Positions 25,892 through 33,275 of a stretch of 39,833 nt of DNA are shown here, one piece after another. Position 1 is the stretch's first letter. Each line of letters starts with the position of its first letter. A model generated the notes under the pieces. That model was not told where the DNA came from. It was given only the letters and a program-made list of their open reading frames with translations, and ran no database searches. The DNA is from CAYUZU01 sp964448675 (GTDB taxonomy: Bacteria > Planctomycetota > Phycisphaerae > UBA1845 > Fen-1342), in the NCBI GenBank assembly GCA_964448675.1, contig CAYUZU010000037.1, positions 1 to 39,833 on the forward strand. Reading direction: 5' to 3'. The translations under genes were made by a program, and so were the position numbers.

Positions 25892-25922
25892 CCGAGAACG
25901 CCCGTTTTGTGCGCGTTTTCGG
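25892..25922 (+). terminator. Hairpin downstream of the integrase
   Basis: A 10-bp stem, CCGAGAACGC (25892-25901) with GCGTTTTCGG (25913-25922), has one G-U pair and an 11-nt loop. It lies 38 nt after the integrase stop. There is no U tract, so termination is plausible but not certain. Confidence 0.45.
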
Positions 25923-26013
25923 ACCGACAGAAGTGTAGAGATGAAGTTGTAATTCTATGTTGTTGAACGACCTGCAATCCCAACGTCCGAATCACGTCGG
26001 AACATGCCACTCT

Positions 26014-26036
26014 CAGCTCACACAGCTGGTAGTCGT
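26014..26036 (+). repeat. Right att-like core site
   Basis: Identical over 23 bp to 10810-10832 and in the same orientation. The arms CAGC/GCTG flank the same 7-bp spacer TCACACA. It ends 16 nt before the stop of the minus-strand zinc-ribbon gene, so the insertion point lies between genes. Confidence 0.65.
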
Positions 26037-26052
26037 TGGCAGGCCTGCTTGG

Positions 26053-26346
26053 CTAAGTTGCTATTCGGCTTCCACACGCCGGGCAGTATCGAGCACCTGG
26101 GCGGACGCGCGCTTCGCACACTGGGCATTCATACCCCCGCGGCACGATGCGAACGCACCATCGAGACGGCAACAGAATGAGTAGCGCCATGATGACGGTG
26201 AGCGCCGTACCGGTGAGACAATCGGCGCGGATTGAGCGGGCGAGCGGGATCAAACCCATGCGGTACAGGGCATTAGTCATGGCAGGCATGCTGGCGACGG
26301 TGATTACGCCGACCACAATCGTTATGACGGTGAACTTGCGGAACAT
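26053..26346 (-). CDS. Small membrane protein with C-terminal zinc ribbon
   Basis: Protein of 97 aa with two probable membrane helices (about residues 5-27 and 45-62). A zinc-ribbon tail follows: CPVC about 25 residues from the end and CPAC near the C-terminus. ATG 26346 has GGAGGTG 4 nt upstream. Such proteins are common in bacteria and have no assigned function. It lies just outside the right att-like site and is the first gene of the flanking region. Composition and ribosome binding site make it a credible gene; its role is unknown. Confidence 0.7.
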   Translation of the reverse strand: MFRKFTVITIVVGVITVASMPAMTNALYRMGLIPLARSIRADCLTGTALTVIMALLILLPSRWCVRIVPRGYECPVCEARVRPGARYCPACGSRIAT

Positions 26347-26629
26347 GATGCACCTCCATCACTGTCACCATAGCGCGGGTCGGCGCGGGGCGCAAGCTGA
26401 ATCGCCAGCAATTCGCTGCGACCCAGCGTGACGCGTGTCGTAGGCGCTGCGTTCTCATAGGGCGCGCGGTACACTCGGGCCGTGACGAAGATCAGGAAAC
26501 GCTGAAGTAGCCGAGAAGATGCCCAAGCGTACGTCACGCAATCGCACACCGCGAGCGGTGCTCTCCGCCATCGACAGCCATCACAATCGTGGAATCTGGG
26601 GCGCTCGGGCAGCCATGCGATCTCAGCCT

Positions 26630-27436
26630 TCATCCCCCAGGCTGTGCCGCGCGACCGCAGCACCGCTTGAACTTCCTTCCGCTCCCGCACGGGCAGGGCT
26701 CGTTTCTCGACGGGCGTCTGGCCGTGGATCGCCGACGTCGTGGCGATGTCTCGCTCCGACCAGGTTCGTGCATGGCGTGCTTCGATGGCGTCCCGCTCGC
26801 CAGGGCACACCGGATGATTGCCGAGGATAGGGCCGCTTCCTGCTCGTGTGTGAGGTCGTTGAGATCGTAGCCGGTGATCCCTTTGACCCCGTCCTCAAGC
26901 GTCCGCGTGATATCCTCAAGCACATCGGCATCGATCGCCAAGGCGGCTCCCGTCGTCATGCTCAACTCCGGCAGCGCCACCAGCCGGCCCGCGACGATGA
27001 CGCCTGGAACGGCCGTGCTTCCCAGACCCTCATCAACGATGGTGCCACCATCGCCCCGCAGAATGTCGCGACAGTTCACGCCGAGCCCGTTCGCCACGCT
27101 CTCGACTTGAAACAGCGAATAGCGGGCCCGCAACATGGCGTCCAGAAGCAGCGCCTCGTCGGTGCCAGCGGCGTAGGGCTGGTTCGCCACGAAGCGCGTC
27201 ACGGCATTGTGCTGGTCGCTCCACCCATCGTAGATGCAGTAATCCGCCAACACCGACGCTTCGTCTTCGGACTCAAAGACGAGCGTGCCGTCCACGAGGC
27301 AGCCCAGCTTTCGACCGCATTCGGTGAACATACCCTTGGGCAGGGTGCGCATCAGCTCGGTGTGCAGGTCCCGCATGGTTGCCCGAAGCTGTCGGTAACG
27401 CCTGAGCAGTGCAGCCGGCTCCGCGATGAGGCCCAC
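26630..27436 (-). CDS. SEC-C motif protein
   Basis: Protein of 268 aa with a GTG start at 27436 behind GGAGGA (about 6 nt spacing). Most of the sequence (about 1-215) is an alpha/beta region I do not recognise. After a basic linker the C-terminus holds a SEC-C zinc motif, NEPCPCGSGRKFKRCC, as found in SecA tails and in many proteins of unknown role where it binds zinc or nucleic acid/protein partners. It stands alone, with gaps of about 280 nt and 220 nt to its neighbours, and belongs to no obvious operon. The motif is certain; the function is not known. Confidence 0.78.
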   Translation of the reverse strand: MGLIAEPAALLRRYRQLRATMRDLHTELMRTLPKGMFTECGRKLGCLVDGTLVFESEDEASVLADYCIYDGWSDQHNAVTRFVANQPYAAGTDEALLLDAMLRARYSLFQVESVANGLGVNCRDILRGDGGTIVDEGLGSTAVPGVIVAGRLVALPELSMTTGAALAIDADVLEDITRTLEDGVKGITGYDLNDLTHEQEAALSSAIIRCALASGTPSKHAMHEPGRSETSPRRRRSTARRPSRNEPCPCGSGRKFKRCCGRAAQPGG

Positions 27437-27619
27437 GTCAATCCTCCACCAACTGATCCCATGGCGTGATTCCCGTGTGTATTGGGCCAGTCGGTTGGCC
27501 GCGGCTCGAACACACGGTCACATCATCCATCATCCTCGCCATGCCGGGCCGTTTCAACCACCACCAGCGTGAGCGGTGCCTTAGAAGACGAGCATAGCTA
27601 TCGCTAGCTCGGGGTGGGA

Positions 27620-27645
27620 ATCGCGGCCAGAAGAATGGCCGCGAT
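27620..27645 (-). terminator. Hairpin closing the DUF cluster
   Basis: A perfect 9-bp inverted repeat, ATCGCGGCC (27620-27628) and GGCCGCGAT (27637-27645), has an 8-nt loop. It lies 14 nt after the stop of the 103-aa gene on the minus strand. Stem strength and position fit a transcription terminator, but no U tract follows. Confidence 0.5.
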
Positions 27646-27658
27646 AAGAGAGGTGAAA

Positions 27659-27970
27659 TTAGAAGGTGAAGGGCGAACGATCCGATTCATTGCCGAAGTG
27701 ATCGGTAAGTTGGCGCCAGTACGGGCCTCCTGGCTGGAAGTTCTTGTGCTCCCACGCGAGCACGTGAGCGCGAGAAGGTGATTGATGTACTGCCGGGCAG
27801 CGGCGCATGCTTGGCTGAATCGCCGGACGGACAGTCCAGCGTTGGAGCCGATTGTCGAACTCGATGCGGCTCGCACGTTGAACTCGGACCGCACCGAGTT
27901 CGCAGAGCGACACGTCATCATCCCACAGGCCGCGGATGCGGCCGTCGGGAGTAATGCGGAGCTTCGTCAT
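27659..27970 (-). CDS. Small protein of unknown function, coupled to DUF2997
   Basis: Protein of 103 aa starting MTKLRITPDGRIRGLWDD. The N-terminal 50 residues look like a small beta-rich domain (IRGLWDDDVSLCELGAVRVQRASRIEFD), and the rest is basic. ATG overlaps the DUF2997 stop (ATGA), and GGGAGG lies about 8 nt upstream, so translation is coupled. It is the last gene of the minus-strand cluster before the hairpin at 27620. I know similar N-termini from accessory regions but no function. The overlap and ribosome binding site support it over the longer competing frame on the same strand. Confidence 0.65.
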   Translation of the reverse strand: MTKLRITPDGRIRGLWDDDVSLCELGAVRVQRASRIEFDNRLQRWTVRPAIQPSMRRCPAVHQSPSRAHVLAWEHKNFQPGGPYWRQLTDHFGNESDRSPFTF

Positions 27971-28170
27971 CGGGCGGCCTCCCTTCGGTTGTTGGCCTGT
28001 GGGGGCAGGCGCTGGGCCTCGGGTTTGAGGCGATCCTCAGTGATCGGGCCGCCGAGGGCGGTCAGGATCTGCTGCGTGGCTTGCGTGCAGGTTGCGTCGG
28101 TGAAGTTGATCGCGTCGACAGTGCATGTGCCATCGGGTTTGATGATCATGCGGACGTGTTTCGTACGCAT
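27967..28170 (-). CDS. DUF2997 family protein
   Basis: Small protein of 67 aa with the DUF2997 pattern: MIIKPDGTCTVDAINFTDATC followed by an amphipathic helix ending in LTALGG. AAGGAG lies about 7 nt before ATG 28170. DUF2997 genes are commonly next to DUF1257 (Ycf35-like) genes, and that pairing is seen here (41-nt gap upstream). The biochemical role is unknown. The conserved cysteine and neighbourhood suggest it is a small partner in the Ycf46/Ycf35-type complex; this is inference. Confidence 0.78.
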   Translation of the reverse strand: MRTKHVRMIIKPDGTCTVDAINFTDATCTQATQQILTALGGPITEDRLKPEAQRLPPQANNRREAAR

Positions 28171-28211
28171 TGTGTTTCTCCTTATCTAATGGGAAAGTCA
28201 GGCGGCTTCGC

Positions 28212-28625
28212 CTACCGATAGCCGCCGATGACGACCTCGATCTCGCCGTTGTCGAGCATGCGGCGTTCGACCGTGCGGCCCTTAGCACGCTGCTGGCGGG
28301 CAACGGCGTGGTAGGCGTACTCCTGCTTGATGCGGTTCTGCGTTTCGGGGCGGAAGCGGTGCCGGCCGTCGTACTCGCTAATCCAGGCGCGGTGCGTTCC
28401 GTCCGGCAGCCGTTCCCAGCCGACATCGTTGGCCGCCTGGCCGACGTGTTGCCGGCGGATGACGATGTGGGCCCGCTGCGGGCGCTCGTCTCCCTGGTAG
28501 CCGTACATCGCGACGGCGTTTTCGTGGATTTCGATCTGGCTGCGGTCGAAGCCGACTGCGACGAGGGCTTCGATCAGGGCCTCGCGGTCCTTGAAGCCGG
28601 GGGTGCATTCAACGTAGTGGGACAT
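28212..28625 (-). CDS. DUF1257 (Ycf35-like) protein
   Basis: Protein of 137 aa beginning MSHYVECTPGFKDREALIEA, the typical start of DUF1257/Ycf35 proteins. It continues with an alpha/beta fold and ends EIEVVIGGYR. GGAG lies about 9 nt before ATG 28625. Homologues are encoded in red-algal plastids (ycf35) and cyanobacteria and often lie near DUF2997 and AAA ATPase genes. The function is not established. In this window it lies between DUF3150 and DUF2997 on the minus strand. The Ycf46-like ATPase is now 3.6 kb upstream because of an intervening + strand block. Confidence 0.82.
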   Translation of the reverse strand: MSHYVECTPGFKDREALIEALVAVGFDRSQIEIHENAVAMYGYQGDERPQRAHIVIRRQHVGQAANDVGWERLPDGTHRAWISEYDGRHRFRPETQNRIKQEYAYHAVARQQRAKGRTVERRMLDNGEIEVVIGGYR

Positions 28626-28715
28626 TGCGTGGTCTCCAGTTTTGTTCCGGGGATAATGGAAGAACTAGGCGCAGGCGGGGCAGCATGCCCCCGTCCGTGC
28701 CAACTGTGATGATGA

Positions 28716-29693
28716 TCAATCCAACACCACGCGCCGCTTCAGCCGGCCGGTGAGGGATGACACGCTGCTCGGATCCAGCAATTCCTGCTTGAGGACGGCG
28801 CAGGCCTCGCTCAGCTTCTCCGCCAAAGCCGGCTGCTCCTTCAGCGTCTCGCCGGTGAGGCCGAAGATCTGGCTCTTCAGGTCGCTGAGTTGGGCGGCGG
28901 TGTCGGCGTCGTTGAAGATGTTCATGGCGTGGAAGTGCTCGATCTTGCGGCGGATGGCCTGCAGCGTTTTGCCGTGGACCTTGCCGCCGGCGTCGATCAC
29001 CTGGTCGCAAAACTCCGCGACCTCCTGGCGGAATGCGATGACGTAATCACTGGCGAACTGCTGACACTCGGCCTGCAGGTTCTGCTTCATCTGGGTGAGC
29101 TGCTCTTCGCGCAGCTGCTGGCTGGCCAGTTCCGCCTGGATGTCGTCCACGGCCATGGCGCTGGCCGCGCCGGCGACCTTGAACGTGTGCCAGCCGAAGC
29201 TGAACTTCTTCCGCAGCTCCGCGGCGTCGGGATACGCGGCGTTCGGCACGTCGGAGTGCTCGAACTGCCACTCGGCCCGCAATTGGGGGTAGTGCAGCAG
29301 GAAGGCCTCGGCGGCCTGCTCGAACTCGGCCTTGAGCGCTTCGAGTGAGTCGATCAGTTCTGGGGCGTGCTCCCACGGCACGAAGTGAGCGTTCGCCGCG
29401 GGGAACGGCTTCGAGTACTTCGCGAGCTGGTGGCGGGCCTTCTTCTCGATCTGCTGAAAGACCTTGCGGCCCTGGTGCGGGTCGATCAGCTCCTTGCTGC
29501 CGAACGAGGCGATCGCCTTGCTTTCGACCTCGTGCGGCGAAAGGTGGAAGTCCTGCGGCTCGTTGCCGATCCGGCAGGACCAGTACGACGCCCGGATGAC
29601 GAACAGGCACCCGAGCTGGAATAGGTTGATGGGCTTCTCGCCACTTACGGAAGCCGGGTTTGCCTGCGGAGCAGGCGCAGTGAGAGTGGTCAT
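28716..29693 (-). CDS. DUF3150-like protein
   Basis: Helical protein of 325 aa resembling DUF3150 proteins of phage and plasmid regions. It has INLFQLGCLFVIRASYWSCR near the start, then charged helices with coiled-coil character (about 185-225) and a basic end. ATG 29693 was preferred to ATG 29705 because TGGAGGA lies just upstream of it, and because the truncated second copy at 31777 keeps this ATG and ribosome binding site but not the earlier ATG. It is followed by DUF1257 after 90 nt. DUF3150 proteins often neighbour AAA ATPases, as here in the reconstructed cluster. The function is unknown. Confidence 0.75.
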   Translation of the reverse strand: MTTLTAPAPQANPASVSGEKPINLFQLGCLFVIRASYWSCRIGNEPQDFHLSPHEVESKAIASFGSKELIDPHQGRKVFQQIEKKARHQLAKYSKPFPAANAHFVPWEHAPELIDSLEALKAEFEQAAEAFLLHYPQLRAEWQFEHSDVPNAAYPDAAELRKKFSFGWHTFKVAGAASAMAVDDIQAELASQQLREEQLTQMKQNLQAECQQFASDYVIAFRQEVAEFCDQVIDAGGKVHGKTLQAIRRKIEHFHAMNIFNDADTAAQLSDLKSQIFGLTGETLKEQPALAEKLSEACAVLKQELLDPSSVSSLTGRLKRRVVLD

Positions 29694-29735
29694 GGATTCC
29701 TCCATTCACGTAAGGGTTACAGGGTCTGTAGGTCC

Positions 29736-29755
29736 ACCCGCGCGCACGCGCGGGT
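29736..29755. repeat. GC-rich perfect inverted repeat between divergent genes
   Basis: ACCCGCGCG (29736-29744) and CGCGCGGGT (29747-29755) are perfect 9-bp arms. They lie between the DUF3150 start (-) and the candidate promoter of the beta-helix gene (+), close to where similarity between the two DUF3150 copies fades. It may be an operator or a relic of the insertion that brought in the + strand block. Confidence 0.4.
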
Positions 29756-29767
29756 CCTTGTTGAGCC

Positions 29768-29797
29768 TTGAATCGCTCCTCTGCCGAGCGGTACAAT
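29768..29797 (+). promoter_or_regulatory. Candidate sigma70-type promoter for the beta-helix gene
   Basis: TTGAAT (29768-29773) and TACAAT (29792-29797) are separated by 18 nt and point at the gene starting at 29943. The match is good but the leader would be about 140 nt. Unproven. Confidence 0.3.
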
Positions 29798-29942
29798 GGT
29801 GCTTTGGCCGCGGTGGGGTCGGTAGACGGACCGCGCGCGTTGGGGCGCCAGGTACTACGCTCTAACACCGAGCCGACGTGAAGCCGGCTGTTGGCGCCGA
29901 CCGCGACCTCCGTGCAGAAACGTCCACTTCAGGAGGCAGGTC

Positions 29943-31610
29943 ATGAAGGGATATGTCAGAATCGGATTGGGTCTTCTCATTGCGACCGCCAGCTTGGCCC
30001 AGGCACAGACGGTGATCTTCGTCGATGATGACGCTCCCGCAGGCGGCAACGGAATTACCTGGCTTACGGCGTACGACGATCTTCAGGACGCCCTCGCGGT
30101 CGCGCCGGACGAAATTCGCGTCGCCGAAGGAACATACAAGCCGGGCGCGCAACGCACCGACACGTTCCAACTCATCGCGGGAGTTGCGATCCACGGCGGT
30201 TATCGAGGGCTCGGGAGCGGTGGGGACCCCAATGATCGCGACATCGCGGCGTTCCCGACTATCCTCAGCGGTGACATCGGCATACCGGCTGATCCGAACG
30301 ACAACAGCTTCCATGTCGTCACGGGCAGCGGCACGGACACAACGGCCGTCCTAGACGGCTTCACCGTTGCCAGTGGCAGGGCCGACGGCGTATACCCTCA
30401 CAACAATGGCGGAGGGATGTACAACTGGGGGAACGGAAGCCCGACGGTGACGAGTTGCGTGTTCAGCGGAAACTCGGCCACTAATGCCGGGGGAGGGATG
30501 CGCAATTCCTGGAGTAGTCACCCTGCCTTGACCAATTGCACATTTGCAGGCAACGCAGCCCCCTCGGGCGCAGGTATGTACAACCATCAAGACAGCGCTC
30601 CCACGGTGACCAACTGCATATTCATAGGCAACTCATCGACGGAGGCCGGGGGTGGACTGCTCAACGATCACGGTTGCAGTCCCACGCTAACTAACTGCAG
30701 GTTTCTCGGGAACTCGGCCCCCCTGGGCGGAGGGATGTACAATTGGGTAGCCAGCAACCCCACTTTAACGCACTGCACCTTCATCGGCAACCTAGCCACT
30801 ACGGAGGGCGGTGGCATGTTTAACGGAGAGAGCAGCTGCCCCACGTTGATGAACTGCGCCTTCAGTGGGAACTCGGCTGAACATGCAGGCGGGGGGATAC
30901 GTAACTGCGACAGCAGTCCGCTGTTGGTCAGCTGTACATTCAGCGGGAACTCTGCCGCCAATGATGGCGGCGCTGTCGACAATATCACACAGAGCCATGC
31001 GATGTTGATCAACTGCATGTTCACCGGAAACTCATCAACCTATGGTGGAGGGATGCGCAACGACGATAGCAATTCGACGCTGGTCAACTGCACGTTTACC
31101 GGGAACACAGCACGTACATGGGGCGGCGCGATCTACAACTGGAACAGCAGCCCCTCATTGGCTAACTGCATAATCTGGGGGAATGTTCCGGAGGAGGTTT
31201 ACGTCGGCTCCGGTGTGCCCGTCGTGACCTATAGCTGTATAAGGGGTGGCTGGGAAGGCGAGGGGAACGTCGATGTCGCCCCGCTGTTTGCCGGCGACTT
31301 CCGAATCGCGCCGGGGTCTCCGTGTATTGACGCGGGCAGCAACGGGGCGGTGCCAGCTGATGCCTGCGACCTCGACGGTGACGGTAACACAGCTGAGCCG
31401 ATTCCCTTTGACTTGCATGGCCTGCCGCGGTTCTACGATGACCCGGCCACTCCCGACACTGGTTCAGGTGAACCGTGTGTCGTGGACATGGGCGCCTATG
31501 AGTACGTGCTCATGGCCCCAGCCGGCTCGGGCGACCTCGATGGCGATGGCGACGTAGACGTGGACGATTTCGCCTCATTTCAGCAGCAGTTCACTGGCCC
31601 ACTGCCGTAG
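29943..31610 (+). CDS. Secreted parallel beta-helix protein with dockerin-like tail
   Basis: Protein of 555 aa. A signal peptide (MKGYVRIGLGLLIATASLAQ, cut near AQA) is followed by a choice-of-anchor Q/polymorphic-membrane-protein-like beta-helix. About ten repeats of 23-27 aa follow the pattern GGGMYN...SPTLTNCTFSGNSA. The C-terminal tail GDLDGDGDVDVDDFASFQQQ, ending FTGPLP, is dockerin/EF-hand-like and typical of planctomycete secreted proteins. AGGAGG lies 6 nt before ATG 29943. The gene points opposite to its neighbours and, together with the propeller gene at 32114, forms a + strand block splitting the minus-strand cluster. It is probably a surface or polysaccharide-binding protein; the substrate is unknown. 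Confidence 0.85.
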   Translation: MKGYVRIGLGLLIATASLAQAQTVIFVDDDAPAGGNGITWLTAYDDLQDALAVAPDEIRVAEGTYKPGAQRTDTFQLIAGVAIHGGYRGLGSGGDPNDRDIAAFPTILSGDIGIPADPNDNSFHVVTGSGTDTTAVLDGFTVASGRADGVYPHNNGGGMYNWGNGSPTVTSCVFSGNSATNAGGGMRNSWSSHPALTNCTFAGNAAPSGAGMYNHQDSAPTVTNCIFIGNSSTEAGGGLLNDHGCSPTLTNCRFLGNSAPLGGGMYNWVASNPTLTHCTFIGNLATTEGGGMFNGESSCPTLMNCAFSGNSAEHAGGGIRNCDSSPLLVSCTFSGNSAANDGGAVDNITQSHAMLINCMFTGNSSTYGGGMRNDDSNSTLVNCTFTGNTARTWGGAIYNWNSSPSLANCIIWGNVPEEVYVGSGVPVVTYSCIRGGWEGEGNVDVAPLFAGDFRIAPGSPCIDAGSNGAVPADACDLDGDGNTAEPIPFDLHGLPRFYDDPATPDTGSGEPCVVDMGAYEYVLMAPAGSGDLDGDGDVDVDDFASFQQQFTGPLP

Positions 31611-31637
31611 ACGGACCAGCCGATTGTCATGCACATG

Positions 31638-31777
31638 TGCGGTTCGTTGCCGATGCGGCAGGACCAGTACGACGCCCGGATGACGAACAGGCATCCGAGC
31701 TGGAACAGGTTGATGGGCTTCTCGCCGTTGTTGGCGGCGATGTGTGCCTGCGGTGCAGGCGCAGTGAGAGCGGTCAT
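31638..31777 (-). pseudogene. Truncated copy of the DUF3150 5' end
   Basis: The first 45 or so codons repeat the start of the DUF3150 gene at 29693 (MTALTAPAPQ... and INLFQLGCLFVIRASYWSCR), with an equal 140-nt length and roughly 85-90% identity by eye. The similarity extends about 30 nt upstream of the start, including GGAGGA and GGTTACAGG. After RIGNEP the match stops and the frame runs antisense into the end of the beta-helix gene (stop near 31580). It is a broken copy, not a functional gene. Confidence 0.8.
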
Positions 31778-31809
31778 GGATAGTCCTCCAAATGGTAAGG
31801 GGTTACAGG

Positions 31810-32113
31810 TTGTGAGACCAGGAGACGAGAGGGTGTGCGATGCGACGGCCACGCGGCGCGCAAGCGAAGGCGTCGTGCGCCGACGAGGAGCGCGAACGCA
31901 GCTCGGAGTATCAACTCGCATTCGGGCCGTTCGCGCTTCTCGCACCCGCGCACGGCCGATACACTAGACGCTGGCCGTTGCCTGGCGTGCACCTTGGCGT
32001 CGTGGGCGCTCGCGTGGAGAAGAGCTTGTCGCCCTGTTGCACATCACGTTTTCATCTCATCGCCGAACGTCGGCGCAAGACGGTAGTTGCTCCTATCGCG
32101 AGGAGGGTCTTCA
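31810..32113. other. Spacer upstream of the propeller gene
   Basis: About 300 nt between the truncated DUF3150 copy and the ATG at 32114. I see no gene or clear promoter in it apart from the ribosome binding site AGGAGGG at 32101-32107. Open frames here lack start signals. Confidence 0.4.
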
Positions 32114-33175
32114 ATGAAAAGCCTGTTGCTCATGGGATTGGTCCCCGTCCTGGCCATCTCGGCCGTGCCGCTAAAGGCACAGACGAATTGGTGCAAATAC
32201 GAAGGCAATCCGCTACTCGAGCCCGGGCCTCCCGGCGCCTGGGACGATACGAGGGTCACGCCGGATACCGTGATGCTCGACGGCGGCATTTATCACATGT
32301 GGTACACGGGGTGGGACGGATCGCCTAACGGGAACTTCCAGATCGGGCACGCAACGTCCGATGACGGAATCACCTGGACGCGTAATGCCGCGAACCCGGT
32401 GGTAGAGGTAGGCGTGGGAGGTGAGTGGGATACGTACGCGGCAGCCCACGCCGTCGTTCTCAAGGACGGAGACATTTACAGGATGTGGTACTCCGGTGGG
32501 GATGGCTCAACCGTTCGAGGTGTCGGATATGCCGAGTCACCGGACGGTATCACATGGTCCAAATACGGCGGCAATCCCGTCCTTCAACAGGGTTCCGGCG
32601 GGGCGTGGGACAGCTGGTCTGCACATTGGTGCGCGGTTATCAAGGAAGACTCGACCTACAAGATGTGGTACTCCGGCGGCTCGTCGTTCACTTCGCACCA
32701 AATCGGGTACGCAACTTCGCCTGACGGCGTTACCTGGTCCAAGTACGCAGGGAATCCTGTTCTCGGATCTGAACATAGTGGAAGCTGGGATGATCAGCAG
32801 GTTTGGTTCCCCTACGTCATGAAGGACGGATCGACGTATCGCATGTGGTATGGCGGCAACGATGGGGCGAACAACCGCATCGGTTACGCGTCGTCCGGCA
32901 ACGGCATCAGCTGGCGGGTGCACGAGTGCAATCCGGTCCTTGACCTCGGTCCCGTTGGCGCCTGGGATGACAACGGCGTCGGAGTCGGATGCGTGCTTCG
33001 CGAGGGAGAACGCTGGAGAATGTGGTACAGCGGCGGCGCAGCCGACGCCCCAGACGTCAAACAGATAGGCTACGCCACGAGCGCCAGTTGCAGTGGTGAC
33101 CTGGACGGCGACGGTGACTTGGACATTGGCGACTTCGCCCTGTTTCAGCTGCGGTTTACCGGCCCGCAACCGTAG
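32114..33175 (+). CDS. Secreted five-bladed propeller (glycosidase-like fold) with dockerin-like tail
   Basis: Protein of 353 aa. ATG 32114 gives a signal peptide (MKSLLLMGLVPVLAISAVPL, cut near KAQ) and has AGGAGGG 6 nt upstream; the frame extends nine codons further without either. Five repeats each contain a NPV/NPL...G.WD strand and MWY(S/T/G)G, as in five-bladed propellers of the GH43/GH32/GH130 group. I cannot identify catalytic acids with confidence, so it may bind rather than cleave sugars. The tail GDLDGDGDLDIGDFALFQLR, ending FTGPQP, resembles that of the beta-helix protein, so both may use the same surface or complex docking system. Confidence 0.83.
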   Translation: MKSLLLMGLVPVLAISAVPLKAQTNWCKYEGNPLLEPGPPGAWDDTRVTPDTVMLDGGIYHMWYTGWDGSPNGNFQIGHATSDDGITWTRNAANPVVEVGVGGEWDTYAAAHAVVLKDGDIYRMWYSGGDGSTVRGVGYAESPDGITWSKYGGNPVLQQGSGGAWDSWSAHWCAVIKEDSTYKMWYSGGSSFTSHQIGYATSPDGVTWSKYAGNPVLGSEHSGSWDDQQVWFPYVMKDGSTYRMWYGGNDGANNRIGYASSGNGISWRVHECNPVLDLGPVGAWDDNGVGVGCVLREGERWRMWYSGGAADAPDVKQIGYATSASCSGDLDGDGDLDIGDFALFQLRFTGPQP

Positions 33176-33275
33176 GAGCAATGCCGGCCAACTCATTCAG
33201 GTAGTGGCAGTTGGATCCCCTGCCCCACCGCGCAGATACGCGCGCCAGAACATCGAAGCGTGGTCAACGCAGCAG

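Larger units (their letters stand above)
10810..26036. mobile_element. Putative 15.2-kb integrative element with tyrosine recombinase and secreted-protein cargo
   Basis: The element is bounded by a 23-bp identical direct repeat (10810-10832 and 26014-26036). The recombinase gene lies at its right end. Both ends carry a pair of TGACCCA iterons about 140 bp inside the crossover site (10948-10966 and 25868-25886). Joining the ends would give an attP with arm sites placed almost symmetrically around the core. The contents are three minus-strand secreted-protein genes, about 950 bp of non-coding DNA, and the integrase. The boundaries are seen directly as repeats. Mobility is inferred. Confidence 0.6.

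Noticed and set aside
26322..26810. 162-codon minus-strand frame between the zinc-ribbon and SEC-C genes
   Set aside because: It overlaps the 3' end of the SEC-C gene in another frame, ends inside the zinc-ribbon gene's start region, and has no ribosome binding site or recognisable fold.
33188..33214. CCAACT/AGTTGG inverted repeat between converging genes as a terminator
   Set aside because: Only 6 bp with a 15-nt loop and no U tract; too weak to call.
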